Positions 1 to 8,024 of a stretch of DNA of 25,810 nucleotides are shown here, piece after piece. The stretch's first letter is position 1. The number at the start of each line of letters is the position of its first letter. Below the pieces are notes generated by a model. The model ran no database searches. It was not told the DNA's origin and saw only the letters and a program-made list of their open reading frames with translations. The translations under genes were made by a program, and so were the position numbers. Source of the DNA: CAVRZY01 sp963725415 (lineage in GTDB: Bacteria; Acidobacteriota; Terriglobia; Bryobacterales; Bryobacteraceae); NCBI GenBank assembly GCA_963725415.1, contig CAVRZY010000103.1, positions 1 to 25,810 on the forward strand. The letters are read 5' to 3'.

Positions 1-45
1 AAAATGGCCTACTAACTAAGGTAAACTACTTACGCCTCCAATAGG

Positions 46-88
46 TTTTTCTCCGCCTCTCTGCGCCTCTGCGGTGAGAGGTTTTCGT
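46..88. repeat. Low-complexity CTCTGCG-type intergenic segment
   Basis: The 140 bases before the first gene hold no convincing coding sequence. Within them is a run of CTCTGCGCCTCTGCGG type with two imperfect copies of a CCTCTSTGCG-like unit. CCTCTC at 56-61 and GAGAGG at 76-81 are complementary and could form a hairpin with a 14-base loop. From memory, similar CTCTGCG-type strings are scattered between genes in many environmental bacterial genomes, so I read this as a dispersed repeat rather than a promoter. That reading is inference, since only one copy is in the window. Confidence 0.35.
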
Positions 89-140
89 CGCTCTCGAGCT
101 CGAACGCCTCGCCAATTTCCCGTTTGGCGATAATGACTCA

Positions 141-1373
141 GTGGCCCAGCCCGCGCGCAAGTGGATCATCGTAGGCTTGCTCAGCCTGGGCATGACTATC
201 GCCTACATCGACCGGGCGAACATCTCGGTAGTGCTGGCGCTGGAGGAATTCAAGAAAGCGTTCCGGCTCAGCGACTGGGATCGCGGCGCCCTGAACTCCG
301 CCTTTTTCTGGACTTACGCGTTGCTGCAAATCCCGGCGGGCTGGTTGGTGGATCGCTACGGGGTGAAATTCCCGTACGCCCTGGGCTTCCTGTTTTGGAG
401 CTTCATCTCCGCGGCCAGCGGGCTGATCAGTTCCATCCGGCAGCTTTTGGTGCTCCGGCTGCTGCTGGGGATTGGCGAGTCGGTGGTGGCCCCGGCTAGC
501 CTGCGTTGGATCCGGTTCCACTGCGCCGAAAAGGAGCGTGGCCTGGCCGTGGGCCTCTACATGGCGGGCACCAAAATCGGACCGGCCATCAGCGCCCCGG
601 TTACCGCCTGGATGATCGGGGCTTTCGACTGGCGGAGAATGTTCATCCTGTTGGGGCTCGGGGGGCTGGCCTGGCTAATCTTCTGGATGGCGCTGGTCCG
701 CAACGACGACCGGCGCATCGAACAGGCCGCGGCCCGGCAGAGCGGCGCACCGGCAGTCCCGTTCGTCCGCGTATTGGCTAGCCCGGTGATGTGGGGCATC
801 CTCATCGGCACCTTCGCCTACAACTACTTCGTCTACTTCTGCCTGACCTGGCTGCCTTCCTATTTCGCCGAGCGGCGGGGACTCTCCTTGGACAAGATGG
901 GCCTATACACCATGTTCAGCTTCGGCGGCATGGCCACCGTCGCCACCCTGGCCGGCTGGTTGGCAGACCGTCTCATCGCCCGGGGCGGCGATCCGGTGAG
1001 AATCAGAAAAGCGTTCACCATCGCCGGGCTGGTGCTGGCCTCCACGGAGTTAATCGGCGCGCTGTCGGAATCGCAATCCGTGGCGCTGTTCTTTGCCGTG
1101 TTTTCCTTGTCCGGCCTGGGTGTCACCACGGCCAATTACTGGGCACTCACCCAGACCCTGATTCCGGGCGCCGCCATCGGCCGCATTGTGGGCGTGCAGA
1201 ACTGCGCCTCCAACCTCTCGGGCATCATGGCGTCCATCCTGACGGGCTGGTTGAAGCAGGCCACCGGCAGTTACCAGGCTCCTATGCAGGCCATCTGGCT
1301 GGTCCTGCTGCTGGGCATCGCAGCCTACGTTTTCCTAGTGCGAACCCGGTACGCGCCTACTTCACCGCAATAA
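141..1373 (+). CDS. MFS transporter, anion:cation symporter (ACS) type
   Basis: A 410-residue integral membrane protein of the major facilitator superfamily. It has about twelve hydrophobic segments, starting with the TM1 stretch WIIVGLLSLGMTIAYIDRAN, which is typical of the ACS family (hexuronate, glucarate, galactonate and rhamnonate carriers). GWLVDRYG sits in the loop between TM2 and TM3, where the MFS D-x-x-G signature lies. The length is normal for the family. The GTG start at 141 places a short basic tail just before TM1; no strong ribosome-binding site precedes it. The 3' end runs 17 bases into the convergent RidA gene. A rhamnosidase and a rhamnonate-dehydratase-like gene lie within 13 kb, so a sugar-acid substrate such as L-rhamnonate is a reasonable guess, but the sequence alone does not fix the substrate. 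Confidence 0.88.
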   Translation: MAQPARKWIIVGLLSLGMTIAYIDRANISVVLALEEFKKAFRLSDWDRGALNSAFFWTYALLQIPAGWLVDRYGVKFPYALGFLFWSFISAASGLISSIRQLLVLRLLLGIGESVVAPASLRWIRFHCAEKERGLAVGLYMAGTKIGPAISAPVTAWMIGAFDWRRMFILLGLGGLAWLIFWMALVRNDDRRIEQAAARQSGAPAVPFVRVLASPVMWGILIGTFAYNYFVYFCLTWLPSYFAERRGLSLDKMGLYTMFSFGGMATVATLAGWLADRLIARGGDPVRIRKAFTIAGLVLASTELIGALSESQSVALFFAVFSLSGLGVTTANYWALTQTLIPGAAIGRIVGVQNCASNLSGIMASILTGWLKQATGSYQAPMQAIWLVLLLGIAAYVFLVRTRYAPTSPQ

Positions 1374-2574
1374 TCGAGACCTGCTCGAGGGCCGGCCAGC
1401 GGTCATCCGGTCCAGCTTTCCGCTCCACCGGGGGACACTGCTGGAGCGTGGTGCGAGTGGGCGGGGCGCCCGAGAAGTACTGCGCGTAGACACGGTTCAT
1501 CCGAGCGAAGTCGTCGATGTTGTCCAGATACACGTTGCTTGCCACTACGTGCGAGAAATCCAGACCCGCCTCCTCCAGCCCGTCCAGCAGGTTGCGCATG
1601 GTCTGGCGGAACTGGTGCTCGACCGTGGCGGCATAGATGCCGCTGCGCGGGCCAGGAATGAATCCGGCCTTCGCCGAACAGTACAGCGTGTCATCGGCAA
1701 ACACGCATGGGCTAGCCGTGGCGCTCGGTTCCATGTTCTTTGGGCGCACAGCGCGGCGCTTTGACAGGTCGCCGATGGCCACCCCGGTGAACTCGATGTT
1801 GGCGCCGTTCGGCAGGCTGGCCACGCGGATGGTGGCGCGGGCCGGCGTATTGTCGAACTCGAAGTGCTTGGCATAGACCCGATTCATCACCTCCATGGGC
1901 ATCTTCTCGGTCAGGTAGGGGTTCACGAAAACCATGTGGCGGAAGTCCATGCCGGCTGTCTCCAGGGTCTGCTTCATGCGGTCCAGAGCCAGTTGTACCT
2001 GCGCCGCCGGTTCTTCCGGTATCTGCCCCGTCACGATGTCGCGGCCCAAAAACCCCGACAGATACAACCGCTCGCCGGCCATCACCCCGGGCGTCACCGG
2101 CGCATTCGGCGGATACCCCGGCGGCACGATCAGCTTCTTGCGGGAAAGATCGCGAATGGCGACGACGGTGATCTCCACTGGCGAATCGGTGGGCAGCCTG
2201 GAAACGCCCAGAGTGGCGCGCGCCGGCGGCGCTTTCGTAAAGAACTCCCGCCAGGCGCGGTTCATCTCCTCGTAACCGCTAACATCAGTGAGGTAGACCT
2301 GCGCGTAGACGATGTGTTCCATCGTCAGGCCGGCCGCCTCCACAACCGACCGCACGTTCTGCAAAGTCTGGCGCACTTGCTCCTCCACCGTGGACGGGAA
2401 TTTCCCATCCGGGCGCGCCGCGCCCTGGCCCGAAACGTAGAGAAACTCCCCAGCCAGAATTCCGGGGCTGTACGGACCTACCGGTTTGGCGGTCACAGGA
2501 AACACCACGCGTTTTTCCGCAGCGAAGCCAATTGTGCTAACGACGAGGCTGAACAGAAGCAGGGACGATCGCAT
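1357..2574 (-). CDS. Secreted protein with three tandem RidA (YjgF/YER057c/UK114) domains
   Basis: A 405-residue protein with an N-terminal signal peptide (MRSSLLLFSLVVSTIGFAA) and three RidA-like domains at about 25-145, 155-272 and 280-405. RidA proteins are usually single-domain cytosolic enzymes of about 130 residues that hydrolyse reactive enamines/imines. Each repeat keeps the carboxylate-binding arginine (R119, R246 and R374 in PARAT, PARAT and PTRTT contexts) and the late acidic residue (E134, E261, E397), so all three sites could be active. The third repeat is the most divergent. The open frame extends upstream to 3207, but that part is antisense to the next gene and lacks coding character; the ATG at 2574 begins the signal peptide. 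The gene is head-to-head with the isomerase gene, 51 bases apart. Three fused domains could form an intramolecular trimer, since RidA is trimeric; that is inference. Confidence 0.85.
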   Translation of the reverse strand: MRSSLLLFSLVVSTIGFAAEKRVVFPVTAKPVGPYSPGILAGEFLYVSGQGAARPDGKFPSTVEEQVRQTLQNVRSVVEAAGLTMEHIVYAQVYLTDVSGYEEMNRAWREFFTKAPPARATLGVSRLPTDSPVEITVVAIRDLSRKKLIVPPGYPPNAPVTPGVMAGERLYLSGFLGRDIVTGQIPEEPAAQVQLALDRMKQTLETAGMDFRHMVFVNPYLTEKMPMEVMNRVYAKHFEFDNTPARATIRVASLPNGANIEFTGVAIGDLSKRRAVRPKNMEPSATASPCVFADDTLYCSAKAGFIPGPRSGIYAATVEHQFRQTMRNLLDGLEEAGLDFSHVVASNVYLDNIDDFARMNRVYAQYFSGAPPTRTTLQQCPPVERKAGPDDRWPALEQVSIIAVK

Positions 2575-2612
2575 GCAGAAAGCATACAAGAAAACGCCCC
2601 GCGCCGGCGTGA

Positions 2613-2618
2613 TATCGT
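2613..2618 (+). promoter_or_regulatory. Possible extended -10 for a leaderless start
   Basis: TATCGT preceded by TGA gives a TGn-type extended -10 match. It ends seven bases before the GTG at 2626, and no Shine-Dalgarno lies in between. This spacing would place transcription initiation at or next to the start codon, suggesting a leaderless mRNA. No clear -35 is visible. The call is weak and rests on pattern only. Confidence 0.3.
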
Positions 2619-2625
2619 ATTTTCT

Positions 2626-3573
2626 GTGAATCGACGAACCTTTCTCGCTTCTCTCTCCGCGGCGATGCTGGAGGCTGCCAGCCGGCTGCCGGCCAATAAG
2701 AACATCAAATGGGCCGTCAGCGCCGGGCTGTGGTCTCACTATCCGCGCGGGCCGTTCACCGACATTCTGGACGTCATGCGGGACACCGGCTTCATCGGCA
2801 TCCGGCTGACGGGCTTTCCGGGAATCCTGAAGACCTACGGCCTGACCGCCGCGCAATTGGAGAAAGAAGTCTCCAGCCGCAACCTGCACGTGGCCACCAT
2901 CTCCTTCAGCGGCCTCGCACACGATCCGGCACAGCACGCCAGGGTGATTGACAACGCCAGAGAAGCCATGCGCTTTCTGAAGATCTTCGGTGCCGATCGC
3001 CTGGTGGTATTCCCTCCCCCGCCCCTGAAGCCCGGCGCCGACGTGGACGCGGCCTTTCGCGCCATGGCAGCCTGCTACAACCGCCTGGGTGAAGCGGCCG
3101 GCGAAATGGGCTTCCAGGCCGGACTTCACAATCACCTCAATGCCATGGTTGAGAAGCCCGACGAGGTTCACCGCGCCATGGCGCTCATCGATCCCAAGCT
3201 CTTCCACTTTTCACCGGATACGGCGCACCTGCACCTGGGCGGCAGCAATGTGGTCGAGATGTTTGACAAGTACAGGCACCGCATCGTCTTCATGGACTAC
3301 AAAGACGCCAAGTGGACGACGCCCGCCGCCGACGTGATCCTGCCCAACGGTCAGGTGCATGCCAAAGATTCCAGCTCGGCCAAGTTTTATGAGAGCATCT
3401 ACGACCTGGGCGACGGCGAGATCGACTTCCCGGCCTGCCAGCGTATCCTCAAACAGATCCAGTTCAAAGGATGGAACTGCGTCGATCTCGACACGGCGCG
3501 CAAAGGTCCCCGCGCCAGCTACCAGCGCTGCGGAGCTTACATCGTCAAGCGCCTGGAACCCATCTATCTGTAA
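2626..3573 (+). CDS. Sugar phosphate isomerase/epimerase-like TIM-barrel protein with Tat-type leader
   Basis: A 315-residue protein of the xylose-isomerase-like TIM-barrel superfamily. The N-terminus NRRTFLASLSAA fits a twin-arginine signal. Family landmarks follow in order: a histidine-rich strand GLHNH (166-170), DTAHLHLGG (198-206), FMDYKDAK (222-229), GEIDFPACQRIL (264-275) and CVDLDTAR (285-292). The HNH arrangement and the DTAH/KD pair resemble the 2-keto-myo-inositol dehydratase (IolE) branch more than the Glu-Asn-His branch, and the usual last-strand Glu ligand appears as Asp (VDLD). GTG at 2626 is chosen because it begins the Tat motif; the longer open frame upstream is antisense to RidA. 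The gene ends 10 bases before the convergent rhamnosidase gene. A role in sugar or cyclitol metabolism is likely; the substrate is unknown. Confidence 0.8.
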   Translation: MNRRTFLASLSAAMLEAASRLPANKNIKWAVSAGLWSHYPRGPFTDILDVMRDTGFIGIRLTGFPGILKTYGLTAAQLEKEVSSRNLHVATISFSGLAHDPAQHARVIDNAREAMRFLKIFGADRLVVFPPPPLKPGADVDAAFRAMAACYNRLGEAAGEMGFQAGLHNHLNAMVEKPDEVHRAMALIDPKLFHFSPDTAHLHLGGSNVVEMFDKYRHRIVFMDYKDAKWTTPAADVILPNGQVHAKDSSSAKFYESIYDLGDGEIDFPACQRILKQIQFKGWNCVDLDTARKGPRASYQRCGAYIVKRLEPIYL

Positions 3574-3583
3574 ACTGAGGCAA

Positions 3584-6223
3584 TCAGTTGCCCGTCAGCT
3601 CGAAGACGTAACTGCCTGAACCAGCTTGAAAGATCACCGCCCGATCCGTCTGGCGGGCCCCGCTCAGGCCGGGTGCGCCGGGCTGATAGGCGTCCTTCTC
3701 CCAGACCACTCGACCGGATTCTTTCACCACCACCGCGCTCAGCCCGAGCTTCGGAATGTGAAGCTCCGCCTCGCTGCCCACCGGGATCACGACTTCCCAG
3801 CGGAACGAGTCATCCGAGCGCGTCCAGGAGGAAGACACCGCGCCGCGCAGCGTTTCCAGCGAGCCCGAGGCCCAACGCAGGTCGCGGGCCACTTGCGGCT
3901 CGAAGCGAATGCGCTCAAACCCCGGCCGAGCCGGATCCAGATTGATGCCTGCCAGGGCGTTGTAGAACCAGGCCCCCACGCTGCCGAACATGGGATGGTT
4001 GTGCGAGTTCATCGACGGCCCGGTCTTGTTCTGCCACAGCTCCCACAGCGTAGTGGCCCCGTTTTCGATCATATAGCCCCAGCTCGGGTAGCTGGTTTGG
4101 GTGGCCAGCTCGTAGGCCAGATCGGAATTGTTGCCGCGCGTCAGCAGCTCCATGACGTACTTGGTTCCCAGAATCCCTGCCGTGAGGTGTGTGTTGTTGC
4201 GGTAGACGATATCGTCGCGCAGCCAGGAGTAGGCCCTCCCTCTTCTATCTTTGGACGCCAGCTCCAGGTACAGTGGCAGAATCTGCGAAGTCTGCGAGCC
4301 GTTTCCGTAAAACTGGGTGTCCGCGTTCCAGAATTTCCGATCGAAGGCTTCCTGGACCTCTCCCGCCAGTTTCCGATAGGCTTCAGCATCCGCGGATTTG
4401 CCCAGGATCTCCGCCATGCGCGAAACCAGGTGCGCGCTGTAGTAATAGTAGAACGTGGAAACCAGGCTGCCTGGGGTTTTCTCGACCGGGACCCAGTCGC
4501 CGTAATAGCTGTAAGTGAGCAAGCCGTCCTGGCTCCGCTTGCGCTGGTAATCCGTCCAGGCCTTCACCCCGTCGTAGTGCTCCTCTAACACCCGCCGATC
4601 ACCCTGGTATTGGTACATGTACCACGCCAGCAGTGGATAGGCCGCACCCCAGGCCGGGTCGGCCGGGCGCTGGCCGTACCTGTGCGGCACCGTATCCGTG
4701 ATCGTCCCGTCGGGGCCCTGGATGTCCCGGATATCCCGCAGGAAATTGGTATAGAAGGCGGCCATGTCAAAATTCAGCATGGCGGTTTCGGAGTACAGGT
4801 GCGCGTCCGCCATCCAGCCCATGCGCTCGTCCCGCTGGTTGCAATCGGTCGGGATGCTGTGCAGATTGCTGGTCACGCCCCACAAGATGATTCGTTGGAT
4901 CTGGTTGAGAATCGGTTTGGAGGCCGCGAACCCGCCCGCCGGCTTCACGTCCGTGTGCACCACCTTGCCGCGGATGGTGTCCAGTTTGGGCCCGCCCGGA
5001 AAACCCGTCAGCTCCACGTAGCGGAAGCCGTGATAAGTGAACCGGGCTCGTAGACTTCTTCCTCGCCCCCGCCCCGCAGAATGTAAGTGTCCGTGGCCCT
5101 GGCCCGCCGCAGATTCTCGACGTTCAGCGTGCCGTCATCGTAGACCAACTCGGCGTGCCGCAGCCGCACTGGCGTGCCTCTGGGACCCCGCACCCGCAAC
5201 TGCACCCAGCCGCTGAAGTTCTGGCCCATGTCGTAGACGTAGACGCCCGGCCGCGGGCTGGTCATTTTCAGCGGCACGATGGTGTCCACCACCCGAATCG
5301 GCGGCATCATCTGGGCCGACAGCATTCCCTTGGGAGGATCTACCAGCGCAGCCGGTTTCCACGCCCCGTCCTCGAAGCCCGGCCGGTCCCAACCCCGCGT
5401 CTCGCGCCGCGCGTCGTAGACCTCTCCGTTATAAACGCTGTCGGAAACGATGGGACCCTGGGCGACTTTCCAGGAACCGTCGCTGACCACCTCGAGCCGC
5501 TGCCCGCCTTCCAATTCAATGTTGAGCTGAAGCAGCAGAGCGCGCGACGTATACCAGCCCTGGCCCAGCACGACACCGACCGCGTTCGGTCCCTGCGCCA
5601 GTAACCCGGTCACGTCGTAACTCGCATACAGCACCCGCTTGTCGTAGGTGGTCCAGCCGGGATCCAGCACCGAACGGCCAGCCTTCCTTCCATTGATCCG
5701 CAGCTCGTAGTAACCCAGCCCGGCAATGTAGGCCCGCGCCCGTCGCGGGCGCCGCGCCAGCGCGAATTCCTTGCGAAGCTGGTTGGCGCCGCCGATGAAT
5801 TTTCCTTTCCAGTCGGAACTCGCCAGCAGCCCGGTTCCGAACATCCCGGGAGTGCTGTAAGGGCTGGCCCGCCCGTTCTTGTCCCAGTAGCGGACTTTCC
5901 AGTAGTAGGTTTGCCCGCTCTCGAGACCCTTACCACCATAGGCCACCTGCGTGGACTGGGCCGATTTCACCTGGCCGCTGTCCCACTGGTCTCCAGTTTC
6001 CAGGTTCGGCTTCAGCCCAACCAGTACCTGGTAGCCGGATTGTCCCTGCCCGCGCTCCGCGTGTTCGAGCACCCAGGAAAACCGGGGCTGCGCCACGTCC
6101 ACGCCCATCGGATTGACTAGGTACTCGCACCGCAACCCTGTCGGCGCCAACGGTCGCGTGTCTCCTCCTGACCCAAGCCGGTAATGCCGCCATCACAACT
6201 ACAACCAACCATTTCCAATGCAT
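3584..6223 (-). pseudogene. GH78 alpha-L-rhamnosidase, interrupted by two frameshifts
   Basis: A glycoside hydrolase family 78 enzyme that would release terminal alpha-L-rhamnose. It is readable in three pieces totalling about 880 residues, a normal length. The first piece starts at ATG 6223 after a strong GGGAGG site and encodes a signal peptide (MHWKWLVVVVMAALPAW). The frame then breaks near 6165-6173, and the second piece (to about 5045) carries the fn3-like start (LRCEYLVNPMGVDVAQPRFS) and the N-terminal rhamnosidase domain (YIAGLGYYELRINGRKAG). A one-base loss in the GGG at 5044-5046 then separates it from the third piece; restoring it gives EPRFTYHGFRYVELTGF, a classic GH78 junction. 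The third piece holds the catalytic (alpha/alpha)6 domain with DCNQRDERMGWMAD (near 4809-4846) and the WELW...NSHNHPMFGS region. The TTG at 6150 could also start translation but would drop the signal peptide. It is either a real pseudogene or an assembly artefact. Confidence 0.88.
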
Positions 6224-6245
6224 GACAAGTCCTCCCGAACTTGTC
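6224..6245 (-). promoter_or_regulatory. Hairpin presenting the rhamnosidase Shine-Dalgarno in its loop
   Basis: On the minus strand GACAAGT and ACTTGTC form a perfect 7-bp inverted repeat around an 8-base loop TCGGGAGG, and the ATG at 6223 follows the stem directly. The loop contains the ribosome-binding site itself. As DNA it could also be a dyad operator; as RNA it would present or restrict the site. TTGACA also occurs at the outer edge of the dyad. The geometry is seen directly; the function is inferred. Confidence 0.55.
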
Positions 6246-6280
6246 AATTCTATCCCACCCACAGAATCCGGGCACGCTGC

Positions 6281-6598
6281 CTAGATGACAATCCGGAACC
6301 GGAGCACCAGGGCAACCAGATTCCAGACCACCACGGCCGCGAACACCAGGTTTATGCGCGCCAGCAACCGTCGGCGTCGCCTTTGCCAGCAATAGATGGC
6401 CAGCGCCAGCGCCAACGCCTTTAGACCCAGCAGCCCTCCCAGCGGTGACGGCGCCAGACCCAGGACCAGGCGTACCACGGGATTGCCTTCTTGGATTCCG
6501 TGGGCCAGGAAGGCCAGCGTAGTCAGCAGATCTAGAACCTGCAAGTAGGTGAACTGGATCAGAAGATTGGCGCTGAGGCTTCCGGCAGCTTGCGGCAT
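6281..6598 (-). CDS. Small membrane protein, DUF5658-like
   Basis: A 105-residue protein with three hydrophobic segments (about 12-35, 48-72 and 82-102). The segment LQVLDLLTTLAFLAHGIQEGNPVV matches the D-L-x-T-x(n)-G-x-x-E-x-N-P pattern of DUF5658 membrane proteins, whose function is unknown. A WQRRRRR stretch marks a probable cytoplasmic loop before the last helix. ATG at 6598 is the only ATG start available in this frame before a stop; it is preceded by a G-run directly against the codon rather than a well-spaced ribosome-binding site, so the start is uncertain. It lies 123 bases downstream of the CpaE-like gene on the same strand and 57 bases upstream of the rhamnosidase start. Confidence 0.62.
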   Translation of the reverse strand: MPQAAGSLSANLLIQFTYLQVLDLLTTLAFLAHGIQEGNPVVRLVLGLAPSPLGGLLGLKALALALAIYCWQRRRRRLLARINLVFAAVVVWNLVALVLRFRIVI

Positions 6599-6721
6599 TC
6601 CCCCCAGGGTAGGAGGCGCCAGAACACCTGTAAATAGCCCGGAGGATGTACCCAGGCCGGTCTAGGTATGGCCTGGTGCCACATCGCTGGTACTGGAACT
6701 TGCCCTTCTCCCGCCGGCTGG

Positions 6722-7927
6722 CTACTTTTCGACGATCGAGGTGCTTCCCGTTGTGCCCACCGAGAAATACTCCAGAAAACGGCGCTTCCTGCCGGTGACC
6801 ACCTCGGGGCTCTCCAGCAGCATTCGCGCCAGTTCTTCAAAGCGCTTGCCTAATTTCGAGGAAGGCTCCACCGGCTGGCCTGCCATCAATGCCTGGTGGA
6901 CCCTGTCGTAGTCATTGGGAATGATCATCTGGACAGGCGCGCCGAGCATCCGCTCCATCTCCTCCTTGGAAAGCACCGAGTATTTCTCCATGCGGTTCAA
7001 GATGACCTGCACCCGGCTGGCCAAATCCAGACTTCGAAGGTATCCCAGCTTCTGCGCGGCCAGATGCAACGCCGGAACCTCCGGCGTCGTCACCAGTAAG
7101 ATGCGCCCCGACTCGTGCAGCAGATCGATGGAGTACTTTTCCATCATTCCGGACAGGTCCACGCAAACCACGTCGTAGCTTCTGCGAACAAAGTTCATCA
7201 AGGGGTGGAGATAGGTTGGATCAATGCGGTGGCCGGGATTGAGCATTCCGGCCGGCAGCACGTCCAGCTTCCCGGCGCAGGAAATCAGCCTGGTCCAAAG
7301 CTCCTCGTCCAGCTCGTGAGCGTGTTCGACCGCATCGATCACCGAATACTGGCTGTTCAGCTTGAGCATGAAGCCGATCATGCCGCAGTTCAGGTCGAAG
7401 TCGGCCAGCAGAACGCTGGTCTCCGGGACCCGCGCCAGAGCCAGGCAGGTGTTCAAAGCCACCGTCGAGGCCCCCACGCCCGGTTTCGAAGGCAGAAAGC
7501 TGTGCAGCCGGCTGGTGCCGGTCGAATTCTGGCGCCCCAGCAGGTTCATGATCCGCAGAACGGCTTCCCGCAGACTCTTCTCCTCAAACGGAGGGGCCAC
7601 GAACTCCCGCACTCCTGCCCGCATCATGCTCAACAGCATGGCCGGATCCCAGCTACGGCCCACCACGGCCACCGGCACGTCCGGCGCCTTTTCTTCCATG
7701 CTCAAGGCTACGTTCAGGCAACGCTCGGGGGATTCCAACCCCAGGAAAACGATCTGCGGCCGGTGCTCTCGAATCAGCCGCTCGACCTCCAGCGGACTGG
7801 GGTAGCGGGTTGTTCGCACCACACTGGCCAGCCGGATCTCCACCAAGGCGTGTTCCAGACTCGCGCCCAACTCCTCGTCGGGGCACACAATAATGCCACG
7901 CAGCATCTCGATCCTCGACTCTTCCAT
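6722..7927 (-). CDS. cpaE: CpaE-like pilus-assembly ATPase with degenerate receiver domain
   Basis: A 401-residue protein in two parts. Residues 8-130 look like a response-regulator receiver, but the expected phospho-acceptor region reads FLGLESPE (61-68), with Gly where the Asp should be. Residues 140-390 are a MinD/ParA-type ATPase: deviant Walker A in SKPGVGASTVALN (147-159), which keeps the signature Lys (K148) but has Ala at the usual P-loop Lys position, then LLADFDLN (173-180) as Walker A', and CVDLSG later. Receiver plus MinD-like ATPase is the CpaE/TadZ architecture, which helps localise Flp/Tad pilus machinery at the inner membrane. CpaE proteins often carry Ala at that P-loop position. 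No other tad genes are in the window. ATG at 7927 has a weak ribosome-binding site; ATG at 7906 (MLRGIIVCP) follows GAGG and is a credible alternative. Confidence 0.82.
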   Translation of the reverse strand: MEESRIEMLRGIIVCPDEELGASLEHALVEIRLASVVRTTRYPSPLEVERLIREHRPQIVFLGLESPERCLNVALSMEEKAPDVPVAVVGRSWDPAMLLSMMRAGVREFVAPPFEEKSLREAVLRIMNLLGRQNSTGTSRLHSFLPSKPGVGASTVALNTCLALARVPETSVLLADFDLNCGMIGFMLKLNSQYSVIDAVEHAHELDEELWTRLISCAGKLDVLPAGMLNPGHRIDPTYLHPLMNFVRRSYDVVCVDLSGMMEKYSIDLLHESGRILLVTTPEVPALHLAAQKLGYLRSLDLASRVQVILNRMEKYSVLSKEEMERMLGAPVQMIIPNDYDRVHQALMAGQPVEPSSKLGKRFEELARMLLESPEVVTGRKRRFLEYFSVGTTGSTSIVEK

Positions 7928-7991
7928 CGGGGGTTTACCAGCAGAACACGATGGCGCCTTGCCACTAGTCGAGGCCCGGGAAAATACCTGA

Positions 7992-8020
7992 GAATTGGAT
8001 CATTGAGTCATTGAGGCGGC
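7992..8020. repeat. ATTGA-type intergenic repeat, copy 1 (single arm)
   Basis: This lies between the CpaE-like start and the metallo-beta-lactamase gene stop. It contains ATCATTGAGTCATTGAG (7999-8015), found again exactly and inverted at 11950-11966. A GC-rich GCGGCGG tail follows. It appears to be one arm of the same intergenic repeat family seen at 9571-9670 and 11900-11990. Confidence 0.6.
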
Positions 8021-8024
8021 GGGG

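Noticed and set aside
2575..3207. N-terminal 211-residue extension of the RidA open frame
   Set aside because: It lies antisense to the isomerase gene and has no domain; the signal peptide begins at 2574.
5008..5060. Two adjacent rhamnosidase genes instead of one broken gene
   Set aside because: The N-terminal piece lacks the catalytic domain and the C-terminal piece lacks the leading domains; a single base joins them at a conserved GH78 motif.
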